Assembly: GCF_000599885.1 (NCBI RefSeq)
Contig: NZ_JFGT01000005.1
Location: forward strand, 1 to 64,000
Reading direction: 5' to 3'
Length of the DNA stretch: 64,000 nucleotides
From: Pantoea sp. IMH
GTDB taxonomy: Bacteria > Pseudomonadota > Gammaproteobacteria > Enterobacterales > Enterobacteriaceae
The notes beneath the pieces were generated by a model, which saw only the letters and a list, made by a program, of their open reading frames with translations, had not been told where the DNA came from and did no database searches. The position numbers and the translations under genes were made by a program. Within the stretch, counting starts at the first letter, position 1. The number at the start of each line of letters is the position of its first letter. Shown here one piece after another: positions 42,945 through 52,888 of this stretch.

Positions 42945-43732
42945 TTTGTGTTTGTTCTCCTAAAGGGGGCGTCGGTAAAACCACCCTTGCCGCGAACCTG
43001 GCCTACACCCTGGCGCGCGGCGGCAGTAAAGTGCTGGCGATTGATTTTGACGTCCAGAACGCCCTGCGCCTGCATTTTGGCGTACCGCTCTCAGACGGGC
43101 GCGGCTTCGTGGCGAAGTCTGCTGAGTCCCCCGACTGGAGCCAGTCGATTCTGACCACCGGCGGGAACATTTTTGTGATGCCCTATGGCGACGTCACTGA
43201 AGAGCAGCGTGTTGAATTTGAAGATAATTTAGCCCGTGACCCTAACTTCCTCGCCCGCGGGCTGCACACCGTTCTGAACTATCCGGGACTGGTGATCGTG
43301 GCTGACTTTCCTCCCGGCCCCGGCCCGGCGCTGAAGGCGCTGACCGGCCTGGCTGATTTGCACGTTGTGGTGATGCTGGCCGACACCGCGTCGCTCTCGC
43401 TGCTGCCGCAGATTGAGAATGAGAAAATGATTGGTGGTCCGCTTAATCATCGTCTGGGCCACTACTTTGTACTGAACCAGAGCGACAGCCGCCGTAATAT
43501 CAGCCGTGACGTGACGGCGTTTATGCAGCAGCGGCTGGGTGACAGGCTGCTTGGCGTGATCAACCGTGATGAGAGCGTGGCGGAAGCCAATGCCTCGCAG
43601 CAGTCAATCTATGACTTCAGCCCGGTCTCCGCTGCCGCCTTTGATATTGAAATTACCGGTAAACGTATTTCCGCCCTGCTCGATATCAAAGTCGGCGATG
43701 GCGAGATGCATGCCCCAATAAGATCACGTTAA
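42935..43732 (+). CDS. bcsQ: BcsQ, MinD/ParA-like ATPase
   Basis: 265 residues. Deviant Walker A in VCSPKGGVGKTTLAANLAYTLARGG (KGGVGKT, complete, unlike the changed loop of E. coli BcsQ), LAIDFDVQNALRLHFGV, and VIVADFPPGPGPAL as Walker B. SIMIBI-class NTPase that helps localise and activate cellulose synthase at the inner membrane, with BcsO (or BcsR) and BcsE. Coupled to bcsO. A 91-nt gap precedes bcsA. Confidence 0.9.
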   Translation: MPLVCVCSPKGGVGKTTLAANLAYTLARGGSKVLAIDFDVQNALRLHFGVPLSDGRGFVAKSAESPDWSQSILTTGGNIFVMPYGDVTEEQRVEFEDNLARDPNFLARGLHTVLNYPGLVIVADFPPGPGPALKALTGLADLHVVVMLADTASLSLLPQIENEKMIGGPLNHRLGHYFVLNQSDSRRNISRDVTAFMQQRLGDRLLGVINRDESVAEANASQQSIYDFSPVSAAAFDIEITGKRISALLDIKVGDGEMHAPIRSR

Positions 43733-43823
43733 ACAAGCGTTTGACCGTCCGGTAGGGATACCTGAAACTCCGTGGCGCGTCAGCGCCGCGATAAAGAATA
43801 ATCGTCTGTTCCCAGGATGACTT

Positions 43824-45923
43824 ATGAAAAAAGTCCTGTACTGCCTGCTGCTGCTATTATTCCCGCTCGCCGCAGTTATCGTGATTGTCCCTATGGACAG
43901 CGAGAAGCAATATATTTTTGGCCTGATCGCCATTGCCATTCTCTTTGCGCTGGGCATTAGCAAGAGCCACAAAACCTCCATGGTTATGGTGTTTCTTTCC
44001 GCCCTGATGTCGACGCGTTATATATACTGGCGCGCGACAGAAACCCTCTCTTTTAATTCAGAAGTCGAGGCGATTCTCGGCATCGGCTTATTTGCCGCCG
44101 AGATCTACGTCTGGGTGATCCTGCTGCTGGGCTACCTGCAAACATCATGGCCGCTTAAGCGAACCATTGAACCGATGCCGGATGACATCAGCCTCTGGCC
44201 GACCGTCGATATCTACGTGCCGAGCTATAACGAGAGCCTCGACGTGGTACGCGATACCGTGCTGGCGGCGCAGTGCATAGATTATCCGCGGGACAAGATA
44301 AAAATCTATCTGCTGGATGACGGCAAGCGCAGCGAGTTTGCTGTGTTTGCGGCCGATGCGGGCGTGGGCTATATCACCCGTGATGACAACCGACATGCGA
44401 AAGCGGGTAATCTTAACCATGCGTTGCGCATCACCAAAGGTGAGCTAATCACCGTTTTCGACTGCGATCATGTGGCTACCCGCGCGTTTCTGCAGGCGAC
44501 CGTTGCGCCATTCCTTAAAGATCCGAAACTGGCGTTGCTGCAGACGCCACACTATTTTTATTCCCCCGATCCCTTTGAGCGTAACCTGAAAGCGGCACGG
44601 GAGATCCCGAACGAAGGGGCGCTGTTCTACGGTCCGGTTCAGCAGGGCAATGATAACTGGAACGCCACCTTTTTCTGCGGCTCCTGTGCGGTCATCCGCC
44701 GTTCGGCGCTGGAAGAGATCGGCGGCTTTGCCACCGAAACCGTTACCGAAGATGCGCACACCGCGCTGAAGATGCAGCGTCGCGGCTGGAAGTCAGCCTT
44801 TCTGGCGCTGCCGCTGGCAGCCGGACTCGCGACAGAACGTCTGGGGCTGCATGTGGTGCAGCGTACCCGCTGGGCGCGCGGTATGACGCAGATTTTCCGC
44901 GTCGATAATCCGCTGCTGGGACGCGGGCTGAAGTGGCAGCAGCGCCTTTGCTACCTCAACGCCATGCTGCACTTCCAGTTCGGCCTGCCGCGCGTCGTCT
45001 TCCTGACCGCGCCGCTGGCTTATTTGCTGTTTAACCTGAACATTATCCACTCCTCCGCCAGCCTGATATTTGCCTATGTGCTGCCGCATCTGGTGATGTC
45101 GCTCTACGTCAACTCGCGGATGAACGGGCGTTTTCGCGCCACCTTCTGGGGCGAGATTTACGAAACGGTAATGGCCTTCCACCTGGTGATCCCGACGCTG
45201 TTGACCATGATTTCGCCCAAACATGGCAAATTTAACGTGACGGATAAAGGTGGCCTGCTGGACGTGGGTTTCTTCGATTTTAATATTGTACGCCCGCACG
45301 TGATCTGCGCTGCGCTGCTGGTGATTGGCGTGGTCAGCGGCACCGTACGCGCCGTCGCGCATGACTATTTTGGCGTCGATCCCTGGGTTATCGCCCTGAA
45401 CGTCGGCTGGGCGCTGTTCAGCCTGATCATTCTGATGGCGGCGATTGCCGTCGCGCGCGAAACCAAACAGACGCGTAAAACGATCCGTATTGATGTGGTT
45501 ATCCCGGTAGTGCTGCACTACGCCAGCGGCATCTCTTCACGTACCGCCACGGTGAACTTGTCGATGGGCGGCGCGCAGGTAACGGCACCGGATAACCGGC
45601 ACGAAACCGACGAAATCGAGGCGATTGATCTGATGCTCCAGTCGGGTGCGATCTCCATTCCGGTCAGCCTGATTGGCGCTGAAGAAGGGGTGATCCGCCT
45701 GAAGTTTGATGAGATCCCGCTTGCCCGTCGTCGCGAGCTGGTGCGCGTTGTCCTCTCACGTGCCGATGCCTGGATTAAACCAGAAGGGCCGAAAGATAAG
45801 CCGCTGCGCTCGCTGGTCACCATTGTGCGTACCGTATTTGAACTGTTCTGGCTGACCTGGAAAGATCGTCGATCGAAACCACAGCCCCGGGCCGCGAAGG
45901 CTGAAGAGGATGGCGTGGCATGA
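43824..45923 (+). CDS. bcsA: Cellulose synthase catalytic subunit BcsA
   Basis: 699 residues. Family 2 glycosyltransferase in a membrane channel, with UDP-glucose binding DDG (165-167), DCD (213-215), the catalytic-base motif TED (308-310) and acceptor-site QRTRW (346-350). A C-terminal PilZ domain reads c-di-GMP through RKTIR (551-555) and NLSMGG (578-583). About eight membrane helices. It lacks the long N-terminal extension of E. coli BcsA, so it resembles type I enzymes. Polymerises beta-1,4-glucan and extrudes it into the periplasm. Overlaps bcsB by 4 nt. Confidence 0.96.
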   Translation: MKKVLYCLLLLLFPLAAVIVIVPMDSEKQYIFGLIAIAILFALGISKSHKTSMVMVFLSALMSTRYIYWRATETLSFNSEVEAILGIGLFAAEIYVWVILLLGYLQTSWPLKRTIEPMPDDISLWPTVDIYVPSYNESLDVVRDTVLAAQCIDYPRDKIKIYLLDDGKRSEFAVFAADAGVGYITRDDNRHAKAGNLNHALRITKGELITVFDCDHVATRAFLQATVAPFLKDPKLALLQTPHYFYSPDPFERNLKAAREIPNEGALFYGPVQQGNDNWNATFFCGSCAVIRRSALEEIGGFATETVTEDAHTALKMQRRGWKSAFLALPLAAGLATERLGLHVVQRTRWARGMTQIFRVDNPLLGRGLKWQQRLCYLNAMLHFQFGLPRVVFLTAPLAYLLFNLNIIHSSASLIFAYVLPHLVMSLYVNSRMNGRFRATFWGEIYETVMAFHLVIPTLLTMISPKHGKFNVTDKGGLLDVGFFDFNIVRPHVICAALLVIGVVSGTVRAVAHDYFGVDPWVIALNVGWALFSLIILMAAIAVARETKQTRKTIRIDVVIPVVLHYASGISSRTATVNLSMGGAQVTAPDNRHETDEIEAIDLMLQSGAISIPVSLIGAEEGVIRLKFDEIPLARRRELVRVVLSRADAWIKPEGPKDKPLRSLVTIVRTVFELFWLTWKDRRSKPQPRAAKAEEDGVA

Positions 45924-48595
45924 AGTTATTACCTCTACTCGGTTTGACTGGCGTACTGACGCTGACCGCTGCCTGGGCGGCGCCCGACAACGTTACGCAG
46001 GACAGCGGCGCGCTGTCGCAAATTCCGCCGCCTGCGGGCGTGGGTGAGAATACCGCTGCCGCCGCGTCGCTGTCTGCGTCAGAGGAAAATAACGATACGC
46101 TGCCGCAAATTCCTCCGTCTGTGGACGCCAGCGGGAATACCGCTGCCGCCGCGCCGGCGCCTGCGACAGGGGAAAATAACGGTACGCTGCCGCAAATTCC
46201 GCCGTCTGTGGATGCGGGCGGGAACACTGCCGCCCCTGTGCCGGTGACGACGACAGGGGAAAATAGTGATGCGCCGTGGCAAGTTGAGCCAGCGTTACAG
46301 CCGGATGCAGCACCGGCATCACCAAACGCCAGCGAGCCGACGCCACTGCCTGCCGGGCTGCCGCCGTTTCCGGCGGTGAATGATGCCCCGGCTTCTGCGG
46401 CGTCCGCCACGCGCACTATGCTCAACCTGAATCAGCCGCTCTCTACCACCATAACGGTCAGCCAGATGGGCCAGGCTAACGGGGTCCTGCTGAGCGGCGG
46501 ACAGCTGCAGTCGGGCATCGTCTTTACGCTGCCTGGTGATGAAGTGGTCACTAACGCCCGCCTGAACCTGGCGCTGAAAGTCTCCCCGGCGCTGGCAGCC
46601 CGTAACACCTCTCTGCAACTGATGCTCAACGGCCAGCCGCTGGGTACGCTGCCGCTCAGCGCGTCAGCTCAGGCGAAGGAAGAGTATGAGCTGGAGATCC
46701 CGGCGGCGATGGTCGTCTCCAGCAATAACCTCAGCTTTAAAATTAACGATGCCGAGCAGCTTTTGTGCGAGCGTGACAGCGCCAGCCAGTATCAGGTGAC
46801 CATCCTGCCTGAAACCGCACTGTCGCTTGAAGGTCAGCAGCTCAATATGGGCAACAGCCTGGCTAACTTCCCGCGTCCCTTTATCGATCCGCTACGGATG
46901 ACGCCCGCCAGCGTGCCGATGGTCTTTGGTCAGACGGTCACGCCGGGTAAAGTCAGCGCGGCGGCCATTCTCTCTTCATGGTTTGGGATCCAGACCGATT
47001 ATCGCGGCGTCAGTTTCCCGGTGTTGCGCAATCAGCTGCCGGAGAACAACGGTATTATCTTCGCCCAGCCTGGCGAAACGGTTGGCGGGATAGCGGTGCC
47101 GGACGTGAGCGGGCCAACGCTGCGTTTAGTCGATAATCCGGTCAATCCGGTTTATAAACTGATGCTGGTGATTGGCAAGAATGATGATGAACTGCGTCAG
47201 GCCGCCTGGCGGCTGATCCAGCCACTGAACGTAGAGGAATCTTCGCTGGCGGTAGCCACGCAGACCATCCCGGTCAGCAAGCCTTATGATGCGCCGCGCT
47301 GGATTAATACGGATCGTCCGGTTCGCCTGAGCGAACTCCTGCGTAAAGATCAGAGCCTGACCACCACCGGTCTCTGGCATGACGCGCTGCGGGTGAACTT
47401 CCGCGCCGCGCCCGATCTCTTCCTGTGGGATGGCGATACGCTGCCAGTACAGGTGAACTATCGTTTTCCGGCTGAAAGCTGGATTGATGAGGATAACTCT
47501 TTCCTGAATGTCAGCCTGAACGGCACTTTCCTGCGCAATCTGAGCGTGAACAAAGTGGGTCTGCTGGAGAATATCTGGCACCGGCTGGGCGGCGACGCGC
47601 GTCAGGAGCGCTATACACTGAAACTCGATCCCTATCTGATTTACGGCGATAACCAGCTCCAGCTCTATTTTAATATCAAGCCAAAGGCCAACGCGCCCTG
47701 TAGCGTGCTGACCAATAACAATATTAAAAGCCGCATCGAAGATGATTCGTATATCGATCTCAGCCATACGCGCCACTTCACGCTGTTGCCGGACCTCTCC
47801 TATTTTGTCGGTGCCTCGTTCCCGTTTACGCGGCTTGCTGACTATTCACAGACCGTGCTGATGCTGCCTGCCTCACCCAGTGACGCAGAGATCGGCACCC
47901 TGCTGGATATGGCCGGACGCTCCGGTAACGCTACCGGCGTGGCGCTACGGCATAACAGCGTGATGTTTGGTGTGCCTGCGGGTGGCGGTGCCTATGCGCG
48001 TCTGCAAAACAGCGATGTGCTGGCGGTGTCCACGCTTTCCCAGAGCACCTTTACCCGCGCCATGTTGCAGAATACGCCTTTCGAAGTGAGCAGCCATACG
48101 CTGGGCGTGAAAACGCCAACGCTGCTGGATAACCTGCGCGGCTGGCTGACCGGCGACTGGTTCCGCCAGACAATGGAGGCCGATCGCTACTTCTCCTCCA
48201 ATGAAGACTGGCGCGGTTTTGTCAGCTACCGCTCGCCGTGGAGTGAATCCCGCGTGGTGGTGATGACGGTGGCAACCGATGATGCCCAGCTTTCCCGGCT
48301 TCACCAGGATATGACGCAGCAGCGCATTAATGCGGGTATTCGCGGCGATACGGCGATCATTACCGATGAGAATGGCATCCGCAGCTTCCGCGTCGGGGCG
48401 CAGTTCCCGAGCGGGCAGATGCCCTGGTACATGATGGTGGTGTGGTACGCCAATCAGCACGCAGTCGTACTGGCGTTGCTGGCGTTGCTGATCTCCACCC
48501 TCGTCGGGTTGAGCACCTGCGTACTGTTGAAGCGTCACGCCTGGAAGCGGCTGAACCCGCAGAATGATCCCCGTTCCTCTGGCGAGAAGAAGTGA
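45920..48595 (+). CDS. bcsB: Cellulose synthase periplasmic subunit BcsB
   Basis: 891 residues. Signal peptide (1-21), then a repetitive Pro/Ala/Asn segment (about 25-150), then the BcsB body: LNQPLSTTITVSQMGQANGVLLSGGQLQSGIVFTLPGDEVV, KINDAEQLLCERD, FIDPLRMTPASVPMVFG, and RGFVSYRSPWSESRVVVM. One C-terminal anchor helix (HAVVLALLALLISTLVGLSTCVLL) packs against BcsA. The body guides the glucan through the periplasm. The repeats near the N-terminus are unusual; see separate entry. Starts with ATGA overlap to bcsA. Confidence 0.95.
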   Translation: MKLLPLLGLTGVLTLTAAWAAPDNVTQDSGALSQIPPPAGVGENTAAAASLSASEENNDTLPQIPPSVDASGNTAAAAPAPATGENNGTLPQIPPSVDAGGNTAAPVPVTTTGENSDAPWQVEPALQPDAAPASPNASEPTPLPAGLPPFPAVNDAPASAASATRTMLNLNQPLSTTITVSQMGQANGVLLSGGQLQSGIVFTLPGDEVVTNARLNLALKVSPALAARNTSLQLMLNGQPLGTLPLSASAQAKEEYELEIPAAMVVSSNNLSFKINDAEQLLCERDSASQYQVTILPETALSLEGQQLNMGNSLANFPRPFIDPLRMTPASVPMVFGQTVTPGKVSAAAILSSWFGIQTDYRGVSFPVLRNQLPENNGIIFAQPGETVGGIAVPDVSGPTLRLVDNPVNPVYKLMLVIGKNDDELRQAAWRLIQPLNVEESSLAVATQTIPVSKPYDAPRWINTDRPVRLSELLRKDQSLTTTGLWHDALRVNFRAAPDLFLWDGDTLPVQVNYRFPAESWIDEDNSFLNVSLNGTFLRNLSVNKVGLLENIWHRLGGDARQERYTLKLDPYLIYGDNQLQLYFNIKPKANAPCSVLTNNNIKSRIEDDSYIDLSHTRHFTLLPDLSYFVGASFPFTRLADYSQTVLMLPASPSDAEIGTLLDMAGRSGNATGVALRHNSVMFGVPAGGGAYARLQNSDVLAVSTLSQSTFTRAMLQNTPFEVSSHTLGVKTPTLLDNLRGWLTGDWFRQTMEADRYFSSNEDWRGFVSYRSPWSESRVVVMTVATDDAQLSRLHQDMTQQRINAGIRGDTAIITDENGIRSFRVGAQFPSGQMPWYMMVVWYANQHAVVLALLALLISTLVGLSTCVLLKRHAWKRLNPQNDPRSSGEKK
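46013..46270 (+). repeat. Three tandem 87-bp (29-residue) repeats in bcsB
   Basis: Units begin at 46013, 46100 and 46187 and encode L-P/S-Q-I-P-P-x-V-D/G-A-x-G-N-T-A-A-..-G/E-E-N-N/S. Units 2 and 3 are almost identical in their first half (LPQIPPSVDA); unit 1 (LSQIPPPAGV) has diverged. Frame is kept, so the result is a variable-length spacer between the signal peptide and the folded BcsB domains. Confidence 0.85.
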
Positions 48596-48600
48596 AGACC

Positions 48601-51600
48601 ATGATGAAAATAAAAATGCTGACCGCCAGACTTCGCCTGATGTGGGTTCCCGGCCTGACGCTCGCCGCTTCGGCGCTGGCGTTCCCGGCAGCGGCGGCTG
48701 ACGCCAATCCAGCCTTACAGGCGCTGTTTGACCAGGCGAATTACTGGCATCAGAAGGCCCATGACGATCTGGCCCGCGACGCGCTGAACAAAGTGCTGAT
48801 GGTCGATGGTAAAAATACGCAGGCCATCTATCTTATGGCGCTGTGGGCGCAGCAGAGCGGCGATAACGCGACGGCGGAGAAATGGCGTACGCGCCTGAGT
48901 GAAATCTCCCCGCAGGATCCCCGCCTGGCTGAGCTGGATAACGCGCGACAGCTACGGGCCATCCCGGCCGCGCAGCTGACGCTGGCCCGTCAGCAGGCGA
49001 GCAGCGGCAATATTGCCGCCTCGCTGCAAACCTGGCGTAACACCTTCAGCGGCAATGAACCGCCAGCCAGCGTCGCGGCTGAATACTATCTGACCATGGC
49101 TGGCGATCGCACGCTGCTGCCGCAGGCCGTGGATAACCTTCGCCAGTTCGCCGCCCAGCATCCGCAGGATATTGGCGCGAAGCTGGCGCTAGGCAAGGCG
49201 CTGACCTATCAGGAATCGACTCGCCGGGAAGGGCTGCAGATGCTACAAGGCCTGGCGGATGGCAATGCCGACGCCGACCGCTCGCTGCGGCAGGCACTGC
49301 TCTGGCTCTCTCCGCAGACGGAGGACGCGCCGCTCTATCAGACCTATCAGCAGCGCCATCCTCAGGATAACGCGGTGATGGCTTACTTCCGCAAAAACGT
49401 CGGCGGTGCCGAAAAAGGCCAGGGCTTTACCGCCCTCAACAGCGGTGACGTTTCCAGCGCCCAGAGCGCCTTCAACCGCGTGCTTGAGGCCAGCCCGGAA
49501 GATGCGGATGCGCTGGCCGGGCTCGGCTATGTGGCCCAGCGCAGCGGCAACTACGCCGCCGCCGCTGACTACCTGGAACGTGCGGCGAAGCAGGGCGGCG
49601 AAAATGCGCAGCAGCGTCAGCAGCAGGCTGGCGATGCCCGCTTCTACGCCCAGCTGGCGGCGGCGCAGCAGGCGATGAAAGCCGGTGATACGGCCCAGGC
49701 GCTGAGCCTGAGTGAACCGCTGACGCGGGCCGAAGGGGAAAAAGGCGTTTCCGCCAGGCTGTTCCGCGCGGACGTGCAGCGCCGCAGTAACCAGCCTGAG
49801 GCCGCCGAACAGAGCTACCGCGCCGTGCTGGAAAGCGATCCCGATAATCGCCCGGCAAAAGAAGGGCTGTTCTATGTGCTGCGTCAGCAAAACCGCAGCG
49901 AAGAAGCCAGTACGCTGCTTTCTTCGCTTCCCGCCAGCGTGCGCGAGAGCGTGACGCCGAAGCCCGCCGTGACCAGCGAGCCGGTCCGTCGTCAGGCTCA
50001 GCAGGCGCTCAGCGCGGGCAATACTCAGCAGGCGATTACGCTGCTCCAGCAGGGAATGCAGCGCTTTCCGAATGATGCCTGGCTGCGACTCGATCTCGCC
50101 CGGATTTACCAGCAGCAGGGCAATAGCAGCCTGGCCGCAGGGGTTATGCAGCCCGCCTTCCGGCAGGGCGCCAGCAGCAACGAAATCTATGCCGGTGCGC
50201 TGTTCGCCAGCGAAAGCGGCGGCTGGCAACAGGCACAGACGCTGCTTGCCCGCATTCCGGCCCGTAGTCAGAACAAAGCGATGCGCGATCTCTCCCGGCG
50301 GGTGAATTTCAACCTGCAGATGGCCGTTGCGCAGCAATATCTGGCGCAGGGCGCTAACGCGGCGGCGGCGAACACCCTGAAAGCGCTGGCGGTCAATCCA
50401 CCGGCGAATCCGGCGGATGTGGGCAACCTGGCGAAAGCGCTGGCCGATGCCGGTGACATGACCACGGCGGTTTCCCTGGTGCGCGGCAATATGCAGCAGG
50501 GCGTTCAGGGCGATGCGGGCGATTATGCGGCGCAGGTGGCGGTGCTGAATCAGGCGGGCCTGGGCGGCGAAGCGCAGAGCTTTCTCCGCAATCCGGAGCT
50601 GCAATCCCGCAGCACCTCAGCCCAGCTGGCAGGTATTCAGAACGGCTATGTCATTCAGGAAGCCGATCGTCTGCGCGAGCAAAAACAGTATGCTGTCGCT
50701 TATGACAAGCTGATTAGCGCCTTGCAGCACGATCCGCAGAACAGCGACCTGATGTTTGCGATGGGACGGCTGTACCAGTCCGGCAAAATGAACAAAGAAG
50801 CGGGCGTGGTCTATGACTACCTGATGACCCGCGACACGCCAACCCAGGATGCCCGCGTGGGCGCCATCAATGTGGCGCTGGCCAGTAACGATCTGCCGAA
50901 AGCGAAAAGCCTGGTGGCAGGTCTGCGCGGCGAACAGACGCCGGAACGTCTGCTGTTAATGGCGCGCGTCGCCGAGGCGGATGGCGATCATCAGCAGGCG
51001 CTGGCGTATCTGCGTACCGCCCGCGGCAGGATGATCGGCCTTGAGGGCGCGACTACCGGCACTGCACCGGTTATTGGCGGTATGGCACTGGCGGATAATC
51101 CATTTATCAACAGGAGCACGCTTTCCGCGCGCCGTTCACCTTCCGCCTACGGCACCGTTATGCCATGGCAGCAAGGCAGCAGCAGCGATACGGCGCTACA
51201 GACCGCAGGCGTCAGCGTGCCGTCTCAGCAGGTCCAGACGCTGCATCAGATCGATACGATGATGGATACGCTGGAAGAACGCACCGGCACCTGGACGCAG
51301 GGTGCCGTACAGGTCAGAGGGCGTGACGGCGAATCCGGCCTCAGCAAGCTGACCGAGGCGAAGGCGCCGCTGACCTGGTCGACGGTGCCTTACGGCGATA
51401 CGCGCTTCGACTTTACGCTGATGCCGGTCTCCCTGAGCGCCGGTAGCCCGTCCGGCAGCGCACTGTCGCGCTACGGTACGCAGGCGCTTGAGCAGGGCCG
51501 TATCGCCCAGGCGAACGACATCGATCCCGGCGAAGTGAAGCTCAACTCACCGGGATCGCAGAACGCCTCCGGCGTTGAGGTGAACCTCGGCCTGACCAAC

Positions 51601-52407
51601 GATAATTTCAAAATCGATCTCGGCTCCACGCCGCTCGGGCAGGATCTCAGTACGCTGGTGGGGGGTATTCAGTGGTCGCCTAAGCTGACGGACTATCTGA
51701 CGCTGATCCTGACGGGAGAACGCCGGGCCGTTACCGACAGCCTGCTCTCCTACGTGGGCGTTGAGGACAAGCTGAGTGGCAAGCGCTGGGGCCGCGTGAC
51801 TAAAAACGGCGGTAACGCGCTGCTTAGTTATGATAACGGCGATGCCGGGTTCTATTTCGGTGCCGGCGGCTACAGCTATATCGGCGAGAATGTTAAGAGT
51901 AACCAGAGCCTTGTCGGTAATGCGGGAGCCTATGTGCGCCCGTTCCATGATGACAATGGCGAGCTGAAGACGGGCATCAGCATCAGCTGGATGGATTTCT
52001 CAAAGAACCTCAGCTACTACAGCTACGGGCAGGGAGGCTACTTCAGCCCGCAGGACTTTGTGGCGGTCTCTTTCCCCGTTGAGTGGAGCCGCAACTATGA
52101 CGATCTGAAAATGAACGTGGGCGGGTCGGTCGGCTATCAGTCCTATTCGCAGGATCGCAGCGCCTGGTTCCCGACCGATCCGCAGAAGCAGGCCCAGCTT
52201 GAGGGCTTTGCCAATCGGGGTTACGTTGAGGATGCCTACTACGAAGGCAGCAGCAAAAACGGCATTGGTTATAATCTGCACGCAGGTGCGGACTACAAGG
52301 TGAATAAAGACGTTACCGTGGGTGGACAGCTGGGTTACGACACCTTTGGCGACTATAACGAAAGCACCGCCAGACTTTATTTCCGCTATATGCTCGGGGA
52401 CAAATAA
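48601..52407 (+). CDS. bcsC: Cellulose export porin and TPR scaffold BcsC
   Basis: About 1268 residues. Starts possible at GTG 48592, ATG 48601 or ATG 48604; 48601 is chosen, and the first option overlaps the bcsB stop. Signal peptide ending AFPAAAADA. About 18-19 TPR-like helical pairs follow (for example AFNRVLEASPEDADALAGLGYVAQRSGNYAAAADYLERA), reaching about residue 880. The C-terminal about 330 residues form the BCSC_C beta-barrel with short strands (YLTLILTGERRAV, NDNFKIDLGSTPL) and end with an aromatic-rich strand (ARLYFRYMLGDK). Carries the glucan across the periplasm and outer membrane. Confidence 0.93.
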   Translation: MMKIKMLTARLRLMWVPGLTLAASALAFPAAAADANPALQALFDQANYWHQKAHDDLARDALNKVLMVDGKNTQAIYLMALWAQQSGDNATAEKWRTRLSEISPQDPRLAELDNARQLRAIPAAQLTLARQQASSGNIAASLQTWRNTFSGNEPPASVAAEYYLTMAGDRTLLPQAVDNLRQFAAQHPQDIGAKLALGKALTYQESTRREGLQMLQGLADGNADADRSLRQALLWLSPQTEDAPLYQTYQQRHPQDNAVMAYFRKNVGGAEKGQGFTALNSGDVSSAQSAFNRVLEASPEDADALAGLGYVAQRSGNYAAAADYLERAAKQGGENAQQRQQQAGDARFYAQLAAAQQAMKAGDTAQALSLSEPLTRAEGEKGVSARLFRADVQRRSNQPEAAEQSYRAVLESDPDNRPAKEGLFYVLRQQNRSEEASTLLSSLPASVRESVTPKPAVTSEPVRRQAQQALSAGNTQQAITLLQQGMQRFPNDAWLRLDLARIYQQQGNSSLAAGVMQPAFRQGASSNEIYAGALFASESGGWQQAQTLLARIPARSQNKAMRDLSRRVNFNLQMAVAQQYLAQGANAAAANTLKALAVNPPANPADVGNLAKALADAGDMTTAVSLVRGNMQQGVQGDAGDYAAQVAVLNQAGLGGEAQSFLRNPELQSRSTSAQLAGIQNGYVIQEADRLREQKQYAVAYDKLISALQHDPQNSDLMFAMGRLYQSGKMNKEAGVVYDYLMTRDTPTQDARVGAINVALASNDLPKAKSLVAGLRGEQTPERLLLMARVAEADGDHQQALAYLRTARGRMIGLEGATTGTAPVIGGMALADNPFINRSTLSARRSPSAYGTVMPWQQGSSSDTALQTAGVSVPSQQVQTLHQIDTMMDTLEERTGTWTQGAVQVRGRDGESGLSKLTEAKAPLTWSTVPYGDTRFDFTLMPVSLSAGSPSGSALSRYGTQALEQGRIAQANDIDPGEVKLNSPGSQNASGVEVNLGLTNDNFKIDLGSTPLGQDLSTLVGGIQWSPKLTDYLTLILTGERRAVTDSLLSYVGVEDKLSGKRWGRVTKNGGNALLSYDNGDAGFYFGAGGYSYIGENVKSNQSLVGNAGAYVRPFHDDNGELKTGISISWMDFSKNLSYYSYGQGGYFSPQDFVAVSFPVEWSRNYDDLKMNVGGSVGYQSYSQDRSAWFPTDPQKQAQLEGFANRGYVEDAYYEGSSKNGIGYNLHAGADYKVNKDVTVGGQLGYDTFGDYNESTARLYFRYMLGDK

Positions 52408-52409
52408 GC

Positions 52410-52877
52410 ATGAGTGATTTACAGGATCGTACCCTGCATTACTATCGCCAGCAACAGTCTCAGCCGGGCTGGTTTGATCTGCTCAGCCTGATGATTAACG
52501 GCATGCTGCGCAATGCTGGTGAGCATGAGAGCCACGCTTTCCTGCAACAAATGGGAGAAGAGTTGGCCACGCGTTATCCTTTAGGTGGTGCGCAGACCGT
52601 GGCTGACCTGGAGGGGCAGATTAACCAGGTCCTGGCGCGTTTTAACTGGGGTTTTGTCGATCTGGCACCGCGCGAAACGTCGCTGCTCATCTGCCACAAC
52701 GCGCTGCCGCTGGGCGATGGCCAGATCGAGGCGCAGAAGTGGCGCCAGGCCCTCGGCGCTGTGCTGACCGGCCTTTACGCTCGCTGGCTGCGCGAGTTGG
52801 GTGGCAGTCCGGCAGTACCGGTGCTGTGTGAAACAACCGACAGCGAAACAACGCTGAATTTCCGCTATCAGAAGTAA
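52410..52877 (+). CDS. bcsD: Cellulose synthase accessory protein BcsD
   Basis: 155 residues, the usual length of BcsD. Pattern [48 protein letters not shown], and [21 protein letters not shown]. BcsD forms periplasmic or cytoplasmic ring octamers that help bundle the glucan chains in type I systems. Starts 2 nt after bcsC. It marks this operon as type I. Confidence 0.88.
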   Translation: MSDLQDRTLHYYRQQQSQPGWFDLLSLMINGMLRNAGEHESHAFLQQMGEELATRYPLGGAQTVADLEGQINQVLARFNWGFVDLAPRETSLLICHNALPLGDGQIEAQKWRQALGAVLTGLYARWLRELGGSPAVPVLCETTDSETTLNFRYQK

Positions 52878-52888
52878 GGAACAGGATA

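Noticed and set aside
48952-50604. Long antisense frames inside bcsC (up to 453 codons)
   Set aside because: They mirror the GC-rich TPR codons of bcsC; no start signals and low-complexity composition.
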